A stretch of 26,485 bases of DNA from CAZXPG01 sp964643145 (lineage in GTDB: Bacteria; Pseudomonadota; Alphaproteobacteria; Rickettsiales; Arcanibacteraceae), in contig CAZXPG010000022.1 in the NCBI GenBank assembly GCA_964643145.1, positions 1 through 26,485 on the forward strand, read 5' to 3'. Numbering within the stretch: the stretch's first letter is position 1; each line of letters starts with the position of its first letter. The translations under genes and the position numbers were made by a program. Of the stretch, positions 23,895-26,485 are shown piece by piece. The notes under the pieces are model-generated. The model had not been told where the DNA came from. It ran no database searches and saw nothing but the letters and a program-made list of their open reading frames with translations.

Positions 23895-24878
23895 ATGACA
23901 ATGCATGAATTTTCACTTATTTCCACCTATTTTGCACCGCTGGCTGCCGGGGAGAAAGGCGCGCTCGGCCTGAAAGATGACGCGGCACTGCTTCCCCTCA
24001 CCCACGGTAACTGCTATGTCATCACTGCCGATGCCATGACAGAGAATGTGCATTTCTTTGCAGGTGATGAGCCTTTCACCCTGGCACGCAAATTGCTGCG
24101 GGTGAATCTTTCCGACCTGGCAGCGATGGGGGCAACCCCTTCGCACTATCTGCTCACCTGCGTGCTGCCCGCTACTACCGATAAGGCCTGGATTTCCGCC
24201 TTTACCGCCGGGCTTGCCGTAGATAATGCCCTTTTCCATATCCACTTGCTTGGTGGTGACACTGTCAGCCAGCACGGCCCCCTCACCCTATCGCTGACTG
24301 CTATCGGTACCGTGCCAGAGGGGAAAGTCCTCACCCGCAGCGGTGCTAAGGCTGGTGATGATATCTATGTTTCTGGCACGATAGGCGATGCTGCATTGGG
24401 GTTGCTGCTACTGAAAGGAACGTTGAATGCGCCAGCCACGAAAACAGACCCGCTCATTGCACGCTATCATTTGCCAGAACCACGGGTGGAACTGGGGAAA
24501 GCACTTTATCCTTTTGCCCATAGTGCTATGGATATCTCGGATGGGTTACTACAGGATGCCAGCCATATTGCCGCCTGCTCTGCTGTTGCCTGCATATTAC
24601 ACAAAGACAGTATCCCTCTTTCGGCCGCTGCCCACTCTATTATAACCGCCGCACCGGACTATTTCTCCAGCATTGTGACAGGTGGGGATGATTATGAACT
24701 GCTCTTTACCGCTCCTCCTGCCCACAGGGATGCGCTTGCCCATCTAGCACAACGCACCCATACCCCCATCAGCCGTATTGGCTATGTTACTGCAGGAGCA
24801 GGCGTTACATTGCTTGACGCACAGGGAATCCCCCTCACTTTTCCCACGCAAGGATACCAGCATTTTGAAGACGATTAG
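23895..24878 (+). CDS. thiL: Thiamine-monophosphate kinase
   Basis: ThiL phosphorylates thiamine monophosphate to thiamine diphosphate, the final step of cofactor synthesis. The 327-aa protein has the family motifs LKDDAALL near the N terminus (about 26-33), ADAMTENVHFF, LGGDTV, SGTIGDAALGL, MDISDGLLQD and TGGDDYELLF, which coordinate ATP/Mg and substrate in the AIR-synthase-like fold. The start at MTMHEFSLI fits the usual family N terminus; the open frame extends 14 codons further upstream into the repeat hairpin, which is unlikely to be coding. The ribosome site is weak. It is divergent from dnaB and followed by the effector-like gene, which has its own promoter. Confidence 0.95.
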   Translation: MTMHEFSLISTYFAPLAAGEKGALGLKDDAALLPLTHGNCYVITADAMTENVHFFAGDEPFTLARKLLRVNLSDLAAMGATPSHYLLTCVLPATTDKAWISAFTAGLAVDNALFHIHLLGGDTVSQHGPLTLSLTAIGTVPEGKVLTRSGAKAGDDIYVSGTIGDAALGLLLLKGTLNAPATKTDPLIARYHLPEPRVELGKALYPFAHSAMDISDGLLQDASHIAACSAVACILHKDSIPLSAAAHSIITAAPDYFSSIVTGGDDYELLFTAPPAHRDALAHLAQRTHTPISRIGYVTAGAGVTLLDAQGIPLTFPTQGYQHFEDD

Positions 24879-24891
24879 AGCTCTGCCAAAA

Positions 24892-24907
24892 CCTATCTAA
24901 AACTGAG
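24892..24907 (-). repeat. Diverged copy of the CTCAGTTTTGGATAAG repeat core
   Basis: On the minus strand this reads CTCAGTTTTAGATAGG, matching CTCAGTTTTGGATAAG at 5071-5086 in 14 of 16 bases. It lies 13 bases after the thiL stop. The surrounding hairpin is much weaker than in the other two copies. Confidence 0.35.
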
Positions 24908-24925
24908 CTTATACGAAATCCAATG

Positions 24926-24954
24926 TTGTAATATTACTGTAATATTATTATGCT
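24926..24954 (+). promoter_or_regulatory. Promoter TTGTAA-17-TATGCT of the effector-like gene, with TGTAA-N6-TGTAA repeat
   Basis: TTGTAA (24926-24931) and TATGCT (24949-24954) are 17 bases apart, giving a start near 24961 and a leader of about 42 bases. TGTAA repeats at 24927-24931 and 24938-24942 match those upstream of the pilin gene in sequence and spacing. The intervening GTAATATTAC is a perfect palindrome. Confidence 0.55.
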
Positions 24955-25002
24955 AGAGTATAATTGCTTCCGCATATTGCTAACCTAAGATATTTAACTG
25001 CC

Positions 25003-26349
25003 ATGCCTGAACAATCCAGACCTACATCCACGCTCTATAAAAAAGCAGACCTACCCATCTTGATTGACGATGCTATCCAAAGCTTGGCGGGTACGCAACA
25101 TGAAGGCAAGGTAATCACGCTTAAAGCACGCACCACGCCCAATAAAACAGCACGTTCGTTGCAGGATGCCTGCGCCACACTGCCGGAAGGTGGCATTATA
25201 TTGCAGCCCATCCTGTTTAACTACGATGCGCATGGCAATGTTATCAGCAATACTAACAGGAAGATGAACCCTGACGGCCCCAGAGGGCACGATCATGGCA
25301 CCTTGATTGTCTTCCAAAAAGGCAAGGACGGACAGCCGAACCAAGTCACCTATATTGACTCGGAAGGCAAACCCATGCCTATCGTTTTTGCGGATGAACT
25401 GAAGCGTTTCTTCCCTGGTACCACCATTAATAGCACCTCTATTGTCCAGCAGCCCCGGCACAATAAGGCCGATTGCGGCCCGAACATTGTACGCAATGCC
25501 GAAACCGTGGTTCATGCTGTCAAAGCCGGACAACCTATTGACCCCACCATTTTTACAATACCTACTGCCGACGATATTACCACGCGCCGCCAACAGGATG
25601 CGACGACTATCACCAACTATAATATGGCACTGCGGGTAAATGATGGCGATAGGAAAGCAGCGCGCAAAGCGGCACTCAAAAAACCCTATACCGGTATTAT
25701 CGACCGTCTTATGTATGGGCATGATGGCCAGCCTGGGCTCTATGCCAAAGCCAATGCTGATAACCATGCCCCGGATATGCTCTCGCAGTTAATGCTGGGC
25801 TATATCCCCGAAGGTGTTGATGGTTTTCCCCCCATCTACACCCCCAAAAGCTTTCTGGCACAGCTTGGTGCCGATTGGATAGAATTGATGTTTGGTGTCA
25901 AGACTCCTGGCATTCCTTCTTTTGCCTCTCTTGCCTGCCAGAATACCTTTGCTTTCCGTGATTCTACGCTAAGTGCTAAATTAAAAGGAGAGCAATGGGC
26001 GTTTGAGGGGGCCTGGGGGCCCGCCATTGGCGGATTCTTTAGAGCCGTTAACGATGATTATCAAAAACGGCAGCAAGAAAAGCAACAACAGCGCGATACG
26101 GTGGCTAAAGCCGATAAAGCCGCCGAACTACGCGCCGCCGCACGACGGGCAGCCGCACCGGCCGCCGCGGCAATGGCAGAAACCACACCAAGTGCACCAC
26201 CGTTGGAAGAAGCACGGCCCACACCAAGTGCACCGCCGTTGGAAGAAGCACGGCCCATACCAAGTGCACCGCCGTTGGATCCGGGTGATACCAGTTTCCG
26301 CAGCCAGGTTAGCACATCGCGTAACACGCCTACTATACGCCATATATAA
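25003..26349 (+). CDS. Putative secreted CE-clan (Ulp1/deubiquitinase-like) cysteine protease with tandem PSAP motifs
   Basis: The 448-aa protein has no signal peptide. Residues 60-170 carry an arrangement typical of CE-clan ubiquitin/SUMO-like proteases: His98 in HDHGTLIVF, Asp119 in VTYIDSEG, Gln149/150 in VQQPRHNK, and Cys158 in ADCGPNIV. The order and local motifs fit; the Gln-to-Cys spacing is slightly longer than in yeast Ulp1. The middle (about 180-350) is unrecognised. Residues 352-392 are a Lys/Gln then Ala/Arg-rich, probably helical stretch. The tail has a 12-residue repeat, PSAPPLEEARPT (396-407), PSAPPLEEARPI (408-419) and PSAPPLD (420-426), then a basic end (RSQVSTSRNTPTIRHI) that could be a type IV secretion signal. 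In host cells it might remove or cut ubiquitin-like modifiers and bind TSG101. All host roles are inference. ATG 25003 is preferred over a TTG at 24964; its ribosome site is weak. Confidence 0.75.
   Translation: MPEQSRPTSTLYKKADLPILIDDAIQSLAGTQHEGKVITLKARTTPNKTARSLQDACATLPEGGIILQPILFNYDAHGNVISNTNRKMNPDGPRGHDHGTLIVFQKGKDGQPNQVTYIDSEGKPMPIVFADELKRFFPGTTINSTSIVQQPRHNKADCGPNIVRNAETVVHAVKAGQPIDPTIFTIPTADDITTRRQQDATTITNYNMALRVNDGDRKAARKAALKKPYTGIIDRLMYGHDGQPGLYAKANADNHAPDMLSQLMLGYIPEGVDGFPPIYTPKSFLAQLGADWIELMFGVKTPGIPSFASLACQNTFAFRDSTLSAKLKGEQWAFEGAWGPAIGGFFRAVNDDYQKRQQEKQQQRDTVAKADKAAELRAAARRAAAPAAAAMAETTPSAPPLEEARPTPSAPPLEEARPIPSAPPLDPGDTSFRSQVSTSRNTPTIRHI
26188..26283 (+). repeat. 36-bp in-frame tandem repeat (about 2.7 copies) coding for PSAPPLEEARP
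   Basis: Copies at 26188-26223 and 26224-26259 differ at only two bases, and a partial third follows from 26260. Near-identity at the DNA level, including synonymous sites, points to recent duplication or slippage, so copy number may vary between strains. Confidence 0.9.
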
Positions 26350-26431
26350 AGAGGGGGGCGATAGGAATTTTCGCTGGAAATTTTGATCATATATTGCTAT
26401 TACTGCTAAAAGGTTATTTCCTTTTCAGGTC

Positions 26432-26480
26432 ACTATACTGAAACCACTTGAAGAGTGGTTTCAGTATAGTCCTTATTTTT
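26432..26480 (+). terminator. Terminator hairpin of the effector-like gene, within the right copy of the 50-bp inverted repeat
   Basis: A perfect 17-bp stem (26432-26448 with 26454-26470, loop TGAAG) is followed by CCTTATTTTT, a rho-independent terminator layout 82 bases after the stop codon. Positions 26434-26483 are the inverted partner of 23817-23866 (47 of 50). The region 26350-26431 shows no other feature. Confidence 0.8.
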
Positions 26481-26485
26481 GCGTT

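Noticed and set aside
25003..25530. YopJ-type acetyltransferase instead of a Ulp1-like protease
   Set aside because: YopJ proteins share the clan but use a His-Glu-Cys set with different spacing and flanking motifs; here His-Asp-Gln-Cys with ADCG fits the Ulp1/ChlaDub side better. It cannot be fully excluded.

Overview
The window looks like a chromosomal segment of a host-associated alphaproteobacterium, possibly Rickettsiales- or Holosporales-like. Support comes from the alphaproteobacterial style of ribosomal protein S4, the tight dnaB-alr-mlaE-mlaF run, a TrbC/VirB2-type pilin, a Rickettsiales-type phage terminase, and a last gene that looks like a secreted CE-clan (Ulp1/deubiquitinase-like) protease aimed at a eukaryotic host. 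No rRNA or species marker is present, so the taxonomy is inference.

Layout. 1-2.1 kb: riboflavin synthase (minus), whose stop codon lies in a perfect 57-bp palindrome, divergent from a prephenate dehydrogenase with an apparently duplicated C-terminal domain. 2.2-5.1 kb: accessory block with an orphan VirB2-like pilin under strong promoters and a 20-bp-stem terminator, a 107-aa unknown protein, a small lipoprotein (minus) and an intact phage/GTA-type large terminase without other phage genes. 5.1-8.1 kb: a His/Met-rich outer-membrane barrel protein (minus), rpsD (plus) and a cysteine-rich RTX-repeat protein (minus). 8.3-15.6 kb: an MdtABC-like tripartite efflux operon (one adaptor, two RND pumps, minus). 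15.7-18.0 kb: metE (minus). 18.2-19.2 kb: elongator tRNA-Met, yciB and a small membrane protein (plus). 19.2-19.5 kb: a convergent intergenic region packed with six hairpins. 19.5-23.6 kb: dnaB, alr, mlaE, mlaF (minus operon). 23.8-26.5 kb: thiL and the CE-protease effector candidate (plus), bracketed by a 50-bp inverted repeat.

The most interesting picture joins two distant loci. The pilin gene and the effector-like protease gene share an upstream motif, TTGTAA-17-TATGCT, carrying TGTAA-N6-TGTAA direct repeats (24 of 30 positions identical). This suggests common control of a secretion-apparatus component and a secreted protein. The protease carries a plausible H98/D119/Q150/C158 catalytic set, and its tail has three tandem PSAP motifs resembling the PT/SAP 'late domains' that retroviruses use to recruit TSG101/ESCRT-I. 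Host targeting, secretion route and ESCRT binding are hypotheses from sequence only.

The remaining genes are mostly housekeeping: riboflavin, tyrosine, methionine and thiamine-diphosphate synthesis, translation, replication, cell wall, and outer-membrane lipid transport. Several families of palindromic repeats sit at gene ends and leaders. No CRISPR array, insertion sequence or rRNA was seen.
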